DNA of 64,000 bases from Pelagibacteraceae bacterium AG-426-I15 (lineage in GTDB: Bacteria > Pseudomonadota > Alphaproteobacteria > Pelagibacterales > Pelagibacteraceae), in contig QCNT01000001.1 of NCBI GenBank assembly GCA_003213135.1, positions 62,001 through 126,000 on the forward strand, read 5' to 3'. Shown here piece by piece: positions 19,953 through 27,880 of this stretch (its first letter is position 1; every line of letters begins with the position of its first letter). The notes below the pieces were generated by a model, which was given only the letters and a program-made list of their open reading frames with translations, was not told the DNA's origin and did not search any database. The position numbers and the translations under genes were made by a program.

Positions 19953-19978
19953 TAAATACTGAGATTTTGGGTTTAATC

Positions 19979-20578
19979 CTAGTCTTTATCTTTTTCTTTA
20001 CCAAATCCTAAGAACCCCTTCTTTTTCTTTTTTTCTTTATTTTTCGTTTTATTTTTCTTTTTACCTGTTTTTTCTAAAAGAGCTGCTTTTTGTATAATTG
20101 CAGTTCTTATCTCACCTTCTAATTTTGAAGAAATTTTTTTAATTACACATTCTGTAGATTGTCTGCATGTTTTTTTGTGAATTATAATTTTAACACTGTC
20201 AGCTCTGACCTCGCTTGATAAAAAACGTATTGTAAACTTTAAAGATTCATTTGAGGATCTGGTATCTGTGTACCAGTCTGTAATGATAGTTCCTCCTGAG
20301 TAATCAACAGTTGTAAGTGGCATAAAATCGATTACATCAAACGCTGCACGCCACATTGGATTGGAAGTACTAAATTCATAGTTAGTGGATCCCAAACCTT
20401 TTCCTAAATTTTTTAAAGATATCCCTCTGCCTTCTTCAATATTTTTTTTTGCCCTTTCTTGCCCTCTAACCGGAGTATCTCTAGCAGATTGTGGATCCCA
20501 ACCTCCACAAGACATAAGCAAAAAAGAGATCAAAATTGTAATTAGTAAATTTGATAAAATTCTTAAAAAATTTCTCAT
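19979..20578 (-). CDS. DUF3576 lipoprotein
   Basis: A 199-residue outer-membrane-type lipoprotein. The N-terminal signal has a lipobox-like LLMSC at about residues 20-24, followed by [15 protein letters not shown]. The middle part ([31 protein letters not shown]) is the highly conserved core of alphaproteobacterial DUF3576 proteins; the function is unknown. The C-terminus is a Lys-rich tail ([16 protein letters not shown]) that may be disordered. DUF3576 directly upstream of leuS is a usual alphaproteobacterial arrangement. Confidence 0.88.
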   Translation of the reverse strand: MRNFLRILSNLLITILISFLLMSCGGWDPQSARDTPVRGQERAKKNIEEGRGISLKNLGKGLGSTNYEFSTSNPMWRAAFDVIDFMPLTTVDYSGGTIITDWYTDTRSSNESLKFTIRFLSSEVRADSVKIIIHKKTCRQSTECVIKKISSKLEGEIRTAIIQKAALLEKTGKKKNKTKNKEKKKKKGFLGFGKEKDKD

Positions 20579-20835
20579 TTGATAATAGATTTATAGTCTT
20601 TTAATAACAAAATTTAAATCGAGTTAAAATTTGATAGTTTTAAAATCAATCATTAGTAGAAATGTCCTATTTGTTAAGAAAATCAATGTTTATTAACATG
20701 TTGCATATATATCACAAGAGATAAAAAAAACTACATTTACCTGATTTTTATAAGGCTTTATGCGGTTTTTTGGTTAAATTTGCACCATTAAGTTAAATGT
20801 TTAATTTAATAATAACAATAAACAAAGGAAGAAAA
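20579..20835. other. Divergent intergenic region (DUF3576 / porin)
   Basis: The largest gene-free gap of the window (257 bases). It contains TGTTAA (20672-20677) and TTAACA (20693-20698) as a spaced inverted repeat. Within it ATGTT-TATT-AACAT (20686-20699) forms a smaller palindrome. Several -10-like TATA stretches occur, but I see no convincing -35/-10 pair. It should hold the promoter of the highly expressed porin and perhaps an operator. Just before the porin ATG lies a clear AAAGGAAG ribosome-binding site. Confidence 0.45.
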
Positions 20836-21867
20836 ATGAACACATTAAGAAAAATGGCTTATTCTATCCTTGCTTCAGCTTTTGTATTTGCAAATGCAAA
20901 CGCGGGCGAACTGTCAGTTACAGGTTCAGCTAAAGCTACGTATACAATTTTGTCTACAGGTAGCTCTACAGCTGGTGCAGGTGACTCAGCAGGTAAAGGA
21001 ATAGGTATAGCTAACGAGTTTACTCTTGGCGCAAGCGGCGAGCTTGACAACGGGTTTACTTGGTCGATGAATCAAGATATCGACGGCGCAACTGTCCAAG
21101 ACGATAAATCAATCGTTATTGGTATGGGTGGTCTAGGTTCTGTAAAAATCAACGTATCTGATGGTGGACTACAAAAGAACTTTAGTTCTTCACAATCAGT
21201 TTACGGCACACCAGTAGATAATGGTGAAGGCGGAACATATACTGACTCAGCAGATACTGGAACAATGAACTCTTTTAGATACACTACTCCAAGTGGTTTA
21301 CCTTTAGATATCAGTGCATCAGTACAATACGCACCGGGAACTGGTCAGAACGACGTTGCATCATCTAACTCAGGTGGTACAATCGACGCTTCTGGTTACG
21401 ACAGTGCAACGGAATATGCAGTTAGCTTGTCTCCAATTGAAGGTTTAGAAGTAGGTGCATCTTACTTTAATCCAGAAGATGACAACGGAACATCTCAAGA
21501 AGCAGAAGGTGGCGCATACTATGCTACTTACTCTATGGGAGCGTTTAGTCTTGGTTATGGTAAATCATACATGGCTGCATCATTAAACCCAGCAGACTCA
21601 GATTCAACAGAAGCACATGACAACACGCAGATGTCAGTTGCATTCAACGTAAATGATGCTTTATCAGTATCTTTCGAAGACATCGAATCTGAACAACAAA
21701 ATCAAACATCAACAAGCGATGTAACTATGGATGTACAATCAATCCAAGCTACATACACTGTTGCAGGAGTGACATTAGCAGTCTCTACAGAAGACTATGA
21801 TAATCACGACTACACAGCTGGTGCTGAGATGACTGAAACTAACTTTGCAATGACAATTGCGTTTTAA
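20836..21867 (+). CDS. Major outer-membrane porin-like protein
   Basis: A 343-residue protein. The signal peptide is of the M..LRKMAYSILASAFVFANANA type, with cleavage likely after ANA. It continues as amphipathic beta strands rich in Gly, Ser, Thr and Asp and ends in Phe (TIAF), as outer-membrane beta-barrels do. It is Cys-free and acidic. Start ATG 20836 is chosen over the in-frame ATG at 20797 because a strong AAAGGAAG site lies 6-8 bases before it and the signal peptide begins there. Codon use is visibly more GC-rich than in its neighbours, with preferred codons such as GGT, GAC and ATC, as expected of a very highly expressed gene. It is probably the main diffusion porin; the substrate is unknown. 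Confidence 0.8.
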   Translation: MNTLRKMAYSILASAFVFANANAGELSVTGSAKATYTILSTGSSTAGAGDSAGKGIGIANEFTLGASGELDNGFTWSMNQDIDGATVQDDKSIVIGMGGLGSVKINVSDGGLQKNFSSSQSVYGTPVDNGEGGTYTDSADTGTMNSFRYTTPSGLPLDISASVQYAPGTGQNDVASSNSGGTIDASGYDSATEYAVSLSPIEGLEVGASYFNPEDDNGTSQEAEGGAYYATYSMGAFSLGYGKSYMAASLNPADSDSTEAHDNTQMSVAFNVNDALSVSFEDIESEQQNQTSTSDVTMDVQSIQATYTVAGVTLAVSTEDYDNHDYTAGAEMTETNFAMTIAF

Positions 21868-21885
21868 TTACAGTTAGAAATTATT

Positions 21886-22461
21886 TTAAAAAAGCCGGCG
21901 AATTATCGCCGGCTTTTTTTTTGCCTCAGATAATAAAGCGATTCCATGACATTTAAGGATTTTAAGTTTCATAAGATTTTCTGATCTTATTCCACCTAAA
22001 GCAACAAAATAACTGTTATACTTTTCTGTTAGAAGATTAAATTTTGTAATTCCATAAAAAGTTTTTTTGTTTTTATAGTCAGTTTTAAAAAGCCTAGACA
22101 AAATAATCGTTTTACAACCTTGCTTTAATTTAGTGCTGATCTCACCGAAGTTATGTGCCGAACCAATTATTTTAAATTGTTTTGCATTGGTTCTATTTTT
22201 ATGAGGCATTTCCTTATTATGGGATGATAAATATACGCCACTAGCACCTAATTTTAAGGCTAAAGATAGATCATTTTGGATAAAAAAATCGATATGTTTT
22301 TTTTTACATTTCCTTATAAATTTATTTATTTCACTGATCTTTTCGTTTTTACCATTATTTCTGTAAATTAGGTTAAATTTATCATTTATTTTAATAATGT
22401 TTAAATTTATAGAGCTTAAATTATCTATATAAATGTAGTATTTATTTTTTTTGATAAACAT
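21886..22461 (-). CDS. ThiE/TenI-like (thiamine phosphate synthase family)
   Basis: A 191-residue TIM-barrel protein. DFFIQNDLSLALKLGASGVYLSSH resembles the ThiE strand-loop INDRVDLALAxGADGVHLGQ. FKIIGSAHNFGEI resembles the IGxSxHxxxE segment, and FVALGGIRSENLMKLK the ALGGI phosphate-binding loop. The pyrophosphate-binding KTxT/ST features of true ThiE are not clear, so it may be TenI-like or a divergent paralogue. The last codons (KKPAIIRRLF) are read through the terminator hairpin of the convergent porin gene. The start codon lies three bases from that of the divergent YggS-like gene. Confidence 0.65.
   Translation of the reverse strand: MFIKKNKYYIYIDNLSSINLNIIKINDKFNLIYRNNGKNEKISEINKFIRKCKKKHIDFFIQNDLSLALKLGASGVYLSSHNKEMPHKNRTNAKQFKIIGSAHNFGEISTKLKQGCKTIILSRLFKTDYKNKKTFYGITKFNLLTEKYNSYFVALGGIRSENLMKLKILKCHGIALLSEAKKKPAIIRRLF
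21888..21922 (+). terminator. Rho-independent terminator of the porin gene (bidirectional)
   Basis: GCCGGCGA (21894-21901), loop ATTA, TCGCCGGC (21906-21913), flanked by A6 before and T9 after. It is an 8-bp perfect GC-rich stem, striking in this AT-rich genome. It begins 20 bases after the porin stop. Because of the A tract on the other side it can also act for the minus strand, where it lies within the last codons of the ThiE-like gene. Confidence 0.92.
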
Positions 22462-22464
22462 TTT

Positions 22465-23124
22465 ATGTCTATTGTATTAGAAAGGTTAAATAAAGTTCAA
22501 GCTGATATTTCTCAGAGAAATAATAATCCTAATCCATCAACTAAGATCATTGCTGTTACCAAAACATTTGAATTAGATCATGTAAAACCTTTAATAAATC
22601 ATGGACATATTCACTTTGGAGAAAACAAAGTACAGGAAGCTACAAATAAGTGGAAAGAAACTAAAAAGCTTAATGCCAAAATAAAACTACATATGTTGGG
22701 CAAACTACAAACTAATAAAGTTAAAAGTGCTGTGGAAATATTTGATTATATTCACTCCTTAGATAATAAAAAATTGGCAGACACTATAAAAAAATATGAA
22801 AACCAAATGGGAAAAAAATTATTTCATTTTATTCAGGTTAATTTTGCAGATGAAAAACAAAAATCTGGTATTTTGCCTTCAGATGCAGTTTCTTTTTACG
22901 GATATTGTAAAAATGAAATTCATTTAAATGTAATTGGTTTAATGTGTTTTCCTCCTTTTGGTAAAGACCCGACAAGTTTTTTTAAACTAGCTTATGATTT
23001 GAATAATAAACTTGAACTCAAAGAACTTAGTATGGGCATGTCTAATGACTATCTAAAGGCTATTAATTTTGGAAGCACTTTTGTTAGAATTGGAAGCGCT
23101 CTTTTTGGTGAAAGAAAAATTTAA
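22465..23124 (+). CDS. YggS/PLPBP-family pyridoxal-phosphate homeostasis protein
   Basis: A 219-residue alanine-racemase-fold protein. The PLP lysine lies in KIIAVTKTFELDHV (near residue 29), followed by HFGENKVQEA and HMLGKLQTNKVK, all family marks. LSMGMSNDYLKAINFGSTFVRIGSALFGER is the conserved C-terminal phosphate-binding part. These proteins buffer PLP and influence amino-acid pools rather than catalyse a known reaction. The start is divergent from the ThiE-like gene with a 3-base gap; the 3' end overlaps the L,D-transpeptidase gene by 4 bases. Confidence 0.93.
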   Translation: MSIVLERLNKVQADISQRNNNPNPSTKIIAVTKTFELDHVKPLINHGHIHFGENKVQEATNKWKETKKLNAKIKLHMLGKLQTNKVKSAVEIFDYIHSLDNKKLADTIKKYENQMGKKLFHFIQVNFADEKQKSGILPSDAVSFYGYCKNEIHLNVIGLMCFPPFGKDPTSFFKLAYDLNNKLELKELSMGMSNDYLKAINFGSTFVRIGSALFGERKI

Positions 23125-23612
23125 TTTATTATAATTCTAGTTTTCTTTCTTATATGAGGTAAAATTTTAAGAAAGTCTTTTTTTTGGATTGCTATGCACC
23201 CTTTTGTAGATTTAAAACTTTTGGAAGTTAAGTGTAAAAAAATCGCACTTCCTCTATGAGGAATTACAGGGTTTCTATTGTAGCTGATAACTAGAACTAG
23301 ATCGTAGGAATTTTTTTTTAAAAAAAGTTTTTCAGCGCTTCCATTAAATGGAAACCTAATTAGTCTGTTGTACTCTTTAAGACTTGGGTCATCGCACCAA
23401 CCCATATTTTTTTTTATAGCTTTTTTTGAAATATATGTATTTAAATTTTTTATCCTATCTTTCCTATATAATAAAGTTTCAAATACAAATTTACCTACTG
23501 GAGTACAAAGGTCCCCTTCATTTTTTTTAATAGAAATACCCCTTTTACCTATAGCGCATTTTATCTTATAATGACCAAAGTATAAGTATTTGTTTTTTAA
23601 ATAAATATGCAT
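23121..23612 (-). CDS. L,D-transpeptidase (YkuD) family protein
   Basis: A 163-residue YkuD-domain protein. The active site is HRGSAIFLH followed by STKGCIAI, with the catalytic Cys in GCIA. The Ala after GCI is usual in the COG3786-like subgroup, whereas classical members have GC[IV]R. KCAIGKRGISIKKNEGDLCTPVGKF is the typical N-terminal strand. No signal peptide or membrane anchor is visible, so export is uncertain. It could cross-link or modify peptidoglycan. Its ATG abuts the ATG of the divergent winged-helix gene within the palindrome ATGCAT. Confidence 0.82.
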   Translation of the reverse strand: MHIYLKNKYLYFGHYKIKCAIGKRGISIKKNEGDLCTPVGKFVFETLLYRKDRIKNLNTYISKKAIKKNMGWCDDPSLKEYNRLIRFPFNGSAEKLFLKKNSYDLVLVISYNRNPVIPHRGSAIFLHLTSKSFKSTKGCIAIQKKDFLKILPHIRKKTRIIIN

Positions 23613-24242
23613 AATAATTCTTATAAAATAAAAGCAGCATTTTTGTGTAATGAAAATTTTAACAATTCAATTAATGAATTAAAACCTTTTTTAGGTTTTG
23701 TTTTAAACAAAATTAGTGCAGAAATAGACCCAAAATCAATAAATCTAAAAAATGAAGTTTTCATTGTAGATACTTCTTATATCCAAAAAATTTCGCTTGA
23801 TAAAATTAATATACCAAAGATTTTAATATTAAAGCAAAATGAAAAAAATATTGTAAAAGATAAATTTGATTTGGCTTTAAAATTGCCACTCAATATTATT
23901 AATTTTAATCGTCAAGTTATAGATTTATCCCAAAAACATAAGTACGGTAAGAACTCCTTAATAAGCATAAAAAACTATATTTTAGATAAAAATATGAGAA
24001 TTTTAAAATATGGAAATATTTCAATAAAAGTTACAGAAAAAGAAATGCATTTTATAGAAGAGTTAAACAATTGTTTAAAACCATTAAAAAGAGACTTTAT
24101 TCTCAAAAATATTTGGGGATACTCATCCGAGACAGACACCCACACAGTAGAGACTCATATTTATAGATTAAGACAGAAAATCAAAAATCAGTTTAATGAT
24201 GAAAATTTTATAAAACATACAAAAGAAGGATATTCACTTTGA
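23607..24242 (+). CDS. OmpR-type winged-helix protein with degenerate receiver
   Basis: A 211-residue protein. Residues about 115-211 form a trans_reg_C (OmpR/PhoB) DNA-binding domain: VTEKEMHFIEELNN, LKNIWGYSSETDTHTVETHIYRLRQKI and a final TKEGYSL. The first ~100 residues have the length of a receiver domain but lack its clear DD...D...K pattern; one Asp lies in VFIVDTSYI. It may be a phosphorylation-independent regulator, and no partner kinase is nearby. It shares the ATGCAT start palindrome with the divergent L,D-transpeptidase gene. The stop overlaps the TTG of the small ArfA-like gene. Confidence 0.75.
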   Translation: MHNNSYKIKAAFLCNENFNNSINELKPFLGFVLNKISAEIDPKSINLKNEVFIVDTSYIQKISLDKINIPKILILKQNEKNIVKDKFDLALKLPLNIINFNRQVIDLSQKHKYGKNSLISIKNYILDKNMRILKYGNISIKVTEKEMHFIEELNNCLKPLKRDFILKNIWGYSSETDTHTVETHIYRLRQKIKNQFNDENFIKHTKEGYSL

Positions 24243-24355
24243 GGAAACGCAATATTTTTGCAAAAGATCTTTATTCAAAAAAATATCAGAAAAGAGTTGT
24301 TAGACCTAAAAAAGGCAAGGGAAGTTACAATAGAAAGAAACTTAAGAAAGTCTAG
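24239..24355 (+). CDS. arfA: ArfA-like alternative ribosome-rescue factor, 38 aa
   Basis: A short gene overlapping the stop of the winged-helix gene (TTGA). Translation from TTG 24239 gives 38 residues. The segment KYQKRVVRPKKGKGSYNRKK closely matches the core of E. coli ArfA ([20 protein letters not shown]), including the KKGKGSY motif that lies in the mRNA channel. ArfA recruits RF2 to ribosomes stalled on non-stop mRNA. A good ribosome-binding site (AGAAGGA, 24224-24230) lies eight bases before the TTG; the frame is closed by a TGA at 24200. The hydrophobic C-terminal tail of the E. coli protein is absent. The 3' end overlaps the convergent adenosine-kinase-like gene by 14 bases. ArfA is mainly known from beta- and gammaproteobacteria. 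Confidence 0.72.
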   Translation: MRKRNIFAKDLYSKKYQKRVVRPKKGKGSYNRKKLKKV

Positions 24356-25271
24356 CACCAATTTTTTGAATAATTTTTGAAGACATTTCAGTACCTTTTT
24401 GTAAACTTTCTTTAAGAGATAGATTGTTTATATGGCCATGTAAAAAACCAGCCGCAAAGAGATCACCGGCCCCAGTTAAATCAATTATTTTTAAATTTTT
24501 TTGCACACCAAATTCAACTAACTCATCATTTTTTATGGCTATACTGCCTTTTTCGCCCCTAGTAATCACAATTAACTTTCTTATTTTTTTTGCAAATTCA
24601 ATTACCTCATCAAAACTCTTAGCATCTAATAATGACAAAATTTCTTGCTCATTTGCAAAAGTTATATCTAGAGAATTTCTTACTAAATTTAAAAAGTTTG
24701 GTTTGTGTCTATCAACACAGAACTTATCAGACAGAGACATGGCTGTTTTATTTGAACTTTTAATTGCTTTTTCAAAAGCTTTCTTAGGATGTCCTTCGTC
24801 CCAAAGATACCCTTCAAAAAAAGTAATTTCACTTTTTTTAATTGCATCAATATCAATATCATTTTCATTTATTTTTCCCGCAATACCCAAGAATGTACAC
24901 ATGGTTCTCTCCGAGTCAGGAGTTATTAAAATTAGACATGTTCCAGTTGGAGTAGCTTCTGCTTTTTTTGAATAAAAAAACTTAACTTTTTCTTTTTTTA
25001 GACCCTGTTCATACTCATTTCCAAATTTATCATCATTAATTTTACCAATAAAACCGACTTCATTTTTAAGTTGCGAAAGCCCAACTACTGAGTTTGCAAC
25101 TGACCCACCAGAGATAGTCTCTACAATTTTTAATTTTGAGGATAGTAATTTAAATTCATTTTCATCAACTAACTTCATAGTGCTTTTTGTAAGATTATTT
25201 TCTTTTAAAAAATTATCATCAACCTTGCAGATTACATCTATAATTGCATTTCCAATTCCTAAAACTTTCAT
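24342..25271 (-). CDS. PfkB-family sugar/nucleoside kinase, adenosine-kinase-like
   Basis: A 309-residue ribokinase-fold enzyme. The N-terminal GGSVANSVVGLSQL segment matches the first PfkB signature. KIIDLTGAGDLFAAGFLHG near residues 255-273 holds the catalytic Asp (TGAGD) and the anion hole. VLGIGNAIIDVICKVDDNFL at the N-terminus is typical of the adenosine kinase / ribokinase subgroup common in alphaproteobacteria. The exact substrate cannot be decided from sequence. It is the last gene of the grpE-dnaK-dnaJ-dapB-nth run, one base from nth. Confidence 0.88.
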   Translation of the reverse strand: MKVLGIGNAIIDVICKVDDNFLKENNLTKSTMKLVDENEFKLLSSKLKIVETISGGSVANSVVGLSQLKNEVGFIGKINDDKFGNEYEQGLKKEKVKFFYSKKAEATPTGTCLILITPDSERTMCTFLGIAGKINENDIDIDAIKKSEITFFEGYLWDEGHPKKAFEKAIKSSNKTAMSLSDKFCVDRHKPNFLNLVRNSLDITFANEQEILSLLDAKSFDEVIEFAKKIRKLIVITRGEKGSIAIKNDELVEFGVQKNLKIIDLTGAGDLFAAGFLHGHINNLSLKESLQKGTEMSSKIIQKIGARLS

Positions 25272-25272
25272 A

Positions 25273-25926
25273 TCATGCCTTTTTTGTTTTTATAGGTCGT
25301 TTTCTTTTAGGATAACAAGTAGTACAGATTTTACAAGTAACACCATAACATTCTCTAGCTTTACAATATTCTCTCCCATAATAAATAATTTGAAGATGAA
25401 GCTTGGTCCATGATTTTTTAGGAAATAATCTTTTCAGATCTTTTTCAGTTTGAATTACATTTTTGCCATTAGTTAGACCCCATCTTTGTGCTAAACGATG
25501 AATGTGTGTATCAACTGGGAAAGCGGGTATTCCAAATTTTTGAGACATTATTACACTAGCAGTTTTGTGTCCTACTCCATGTAAATTCTCTAAATCTCTA
25601 AAATTTTTAGGAACCTTAGCGTTGTGCTTCTTTATTAATTGTTTAGATAATAAATAAACACTTTTGGCTTTATTTCTAAAAAGCCCAATACTCTTAATTA
25701 GTCTTTCTATTTTTTTTCTTCCTAATTTTACAAAATGTTCAGGTTTATAATATTTCTTATAAATTTCTTTTGTTACATTATTTACATTCAAATCAGTAGT
25801 TTGAGCTGATAATGCAACTGATACTAATAGAGTAAATGTATTTTTGTGTTTTAATGGAATCGGTGTTTTTGGATAAATTTTATTTAAAATCTGTAAAACT
25901 ATCTTAGCTCTATTTGTTCGGCTCAT
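25273..25926 (-). CDS. nth: Endonuclease III
   Basis: DNA glycosylase/AP lyase for oxidised pyrimidines. The helix-hairpin-helix LENLHGVGHKTASVIMSQKFG carries the catalytic Lys, and FPVDTHIHRLAQRWGL the catalytic Asp. The C-terminal Fe-S region reads CKARECYGVTCKICTTCYPKR: cysteines are spaced 4-4-2-2 rather than the classical C-x6-C-x2-C-x5-C, so the cluster may be bound differently or be absent. 217 residues. It is followed by the PfkB gene and preceded by dapB. Confidence 0.92.
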   Translation of the reverse strand: MSRTNRAKIVLQILNKIYPKTPIPLKHKNTFTLLVSVALSAQTTDLNVNNVTKEIYKKYYKPEHFVKLGRKKIERLIKSIGLFRNKAKSVYLLSKQLIKKHNAKVPKNFRDLENLHGVGHKTASVIMSQKFGIPAFPVDTHIHRLAQRWGLTNGKNVIQTEKDLKRLFPKKSWTKLHLQIIYYGREYCKARECYGVTCKICTTCYPKRKRPIKTKKA

Positions 25927-25936
25927 TGTTTTAAAT

Positions 25937-26719
25937 TTATTTAAAATTCAAAACATTTCTCATTGAGTATAAACCTGGTTTTTTATTTATTAACCATTTG
26001 GCAGCTGTTAAAGCACCTTCAGAATATAGAGCTCTATCGAAGGACTCATGATTTAAAGTAACAATTTCTTTACCGCTGGAGAATTTTACTTCGTGTTCTC
26101 CTACAACTTGTCCTTTTCGAATAGAATTAAAATTAATTTTTTTTCCAAAAGGAAAAGATTTTTTATTTAAGTATTTTTTACCTATAATTTTACTTAATTT
26201 TTTGTCTTTTCCAATTGCAATACCTTTGCCCAACATTAAAGCTGTTCCTGATGGATGATCTTTCTTATATTTATGATGGACTTCATGAACTTTACTTAAA
26301 AAATTATTACCCAGGGACCTTGATGTTATCTCAGTCAAATAAACAAGTAAATTTACTCCAAGGCTCATATTGCCAGCTTTAAGTATAGGTATTTTTTTAG
26401 AATATTTTTTTATCAATTTTTCATCTTTTCTTGAAAAACCCGTTGTTCCAATGACTACTCTTTTTTTCAATTTCGATGCAATTTTTAGTATTTCCAAAGT
26501 ACATTTTGGTTCTGTAAAATCTATAATTACGTTTGCATTTCTAAATGCATTTTTTGAATTTAATTGTGGACTTAAACCAGATATTTTTTTCTTTTTATTA
26601 AGAATTCTATTTTCTGTAACAGAAACAAGCTTAAAATTTTTGTTTTTTTTACATGACTTTATTAGCTGTTGTCCCATTTTTCCAAGATATCCAGTAATAG
26701 TTAAATTAATCTTTTTCAT
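25937..26719 (-). CDS. dapB: 4-hydroxy-tetrahydrodipicolinate reductase
   Basis: Lysine/diaminopimelate pathway reductase. The N-terminal nucleotide motif is GYLGKMGQQLIKS, with VIDFTEPKCTLE and VIGTTGFSRKDEKLIKKYSKKIPI next. The active-site HEVHHKYKKDHPSGTA holds the conserved His-His and Lys/Asp-Pro-Ser-Gly-Thr-Ala. 260 residues. It directly follows dnaJ (stop adjacent to the ATG), an alphaproteobacterial dnaK-dnaJ-dapB order. Confidence 0.95.
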   Translation of the reverse strand: MKKINLTITGYLGKMGQQLIKSCKKNKNFKLVSVTENRILNKKKKISGLSPQLNSKNAFRNANVIIDFTEPKCTLEILKIASKLKKRVVIGTTGFSRKDEKLIKKYSKKIPILKAGNMSLGVNLLVYLTEITSRSLGNNFLSKVHEVHHKYKKDHPSGTALMLGKGIAIGKDKKLSKIIGKKYLNKKSFPFGKKINFNSIRKGQVVGEHEVKFSSGKEIVTLNHESFDRALYSEGALTAAKWLINKKPGLYSMRNVLNFK

Positions 26720-27853
26720 CTAATTTTTCCAAAACTTTTTTGCTTTATCGAAAAAAGTTTTTATCAATGGGTTAGACTTAGTATCCTCCAGATTTTTAAA
26801 TTCTGAAAGAAGTTCTTTTTGTCTTTTAGATAATGACGTAGGAACTTCAGTTATGATCCTGATGTACAAATCTCCCGATATATTTCTTCTCAAAATAGGC
26901 ATACCTTTTCCTCTTAGTCTTAACTGTTTACCAGCTTGAGTTCCAGATGGAATTTTGATTTTTGTTTTACCACCATCAATTGAAGGAACTTCAACCGTTG
27001 TACCTAATGCTGCATCAGCAATAGAAATTGGTAATTCATAAAAAAGGTTTTCCTCTGACCTTTTAAATATATTATGAGTTTCAACTGAAACAAACAAATA
27101 TAGATCTCCGTTGCTACCACCCCTGCTGCCCGCCTCACCTTTTCCAGCTAACCTTATCCTTGTTCCATCATCAACTCCTTTTGGAATTTTTACTGAGACA
27201 GATTCGTTAGATTGTGTTTTTCCAATCCCACTACAATTATCACAAGGGTTAGTTATTTTTTCACCTTCTCCCCCACATTCTGGACATGTCTGTTGTATTG
27301 TAAAAAAACCTTGGCTAGATCTCACCTTTCCTTGTCCATTGCAGTAGTTGCATGAAGACGGTTTTGATCCAGGTTTAGCACCAGTGCCACTGCAGGTTTT
27401 GCATTTTTTGTAAGTTGTGTAGTCTATTTTTTTTTCTGTTCCTGTGAATGCATCATGTAATTCAATAGACAAATCATACCTAAGATCATTTCCTCTGTTA
27501 TTTGATCTTCTTCTTGATCTTCCAGAGCTAAATCCAAAATCACCTAAGTCTCCAAAAACATCTTCAAAAATATCTGAAAAAGAAGATGAAAAATCAAAAT
27601 TACCAAAACCACCTTGTCCACCTCCACCTTGGAAAGCGGCATGACCAAATTGATCGTAACTAGCTTTTCTTTTGTCATCAGAAAGTACGTGGTAAGCTTC
27701 GCTGGCCTCTTTAAATTTTTCCTCTGCACCTTTATCACCTTTATTTTTATCGGGATGAAATTTAAGTGCTAATTTCCTGTAGGCTTTTTTTATTTCCTCT
27801 TTTTTCGCTGATTTATTTACACCCAAGACTTCATAATAATCTCTTTTTGACAT
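26720..27853 (-). CDS. dnaJ: Chaperone DnaJ
   Basis: Hsp40 co-chaperone of DnaK, 377 residues. The J domain includes [14 protein letters not shown] with the HPD motif at about residues 33-35. A Gly/Phe/Ser-rich linker follows. Four zinc-finger repeats lie at about 147-210: [24 protein letters not shown] and CDNCSGIG. The C-terminal substrate-binding domains include [12 protein letters not shown] and [12 protein letters not shown]. It lies 27 bases downstream of dnaK and is probably read from the dnaK promoter. Confidence 0.97.
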   Translation of the reverse strand: MSKRDYYEVLGVNKSAKKEEIKKAYRKLALKFHPDKNKGDKGAEEKFKEASEAYHVLSDDKRKASYDQFGHAAFQGGGGQGGFGNFDFSSSFSDIFEDVFGDLGDFGFSSGRSRRRSNNRGNDLRYDLSIELHDAFTGTEKKIDYTTYKKCKTCSGTGAKPGSKPSSCNYCNGQGKVRSSQGFFTIQQTCPECGGEGEKITNPCDNCSGIGKTQSNESVSVKIPKGVDDGTRIRLAGKGEAGSRGGSNGDLYLFVSVETHNIFKRSEENLFYELPISIADAALGTTVEVPSIDGGKTKIKIPSGTQAGKQLRLRGKGMPILRRNISGDLYIRIITEVPTSLSKRQKELLSEFKNLEDTKSNPLIKTFFDKAKKFWKN

Positions 27854-27880
27854 AAGAAGTTTTACTCCTGCTGATTAGTC

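Noticed and set aside
27111-27738. Pro- and Cys-rich frames opposite dnaJ
   Set aside because: They mirror the zinc-finger and Gly-rich regions of dnaJ on the other strand or in another frame.
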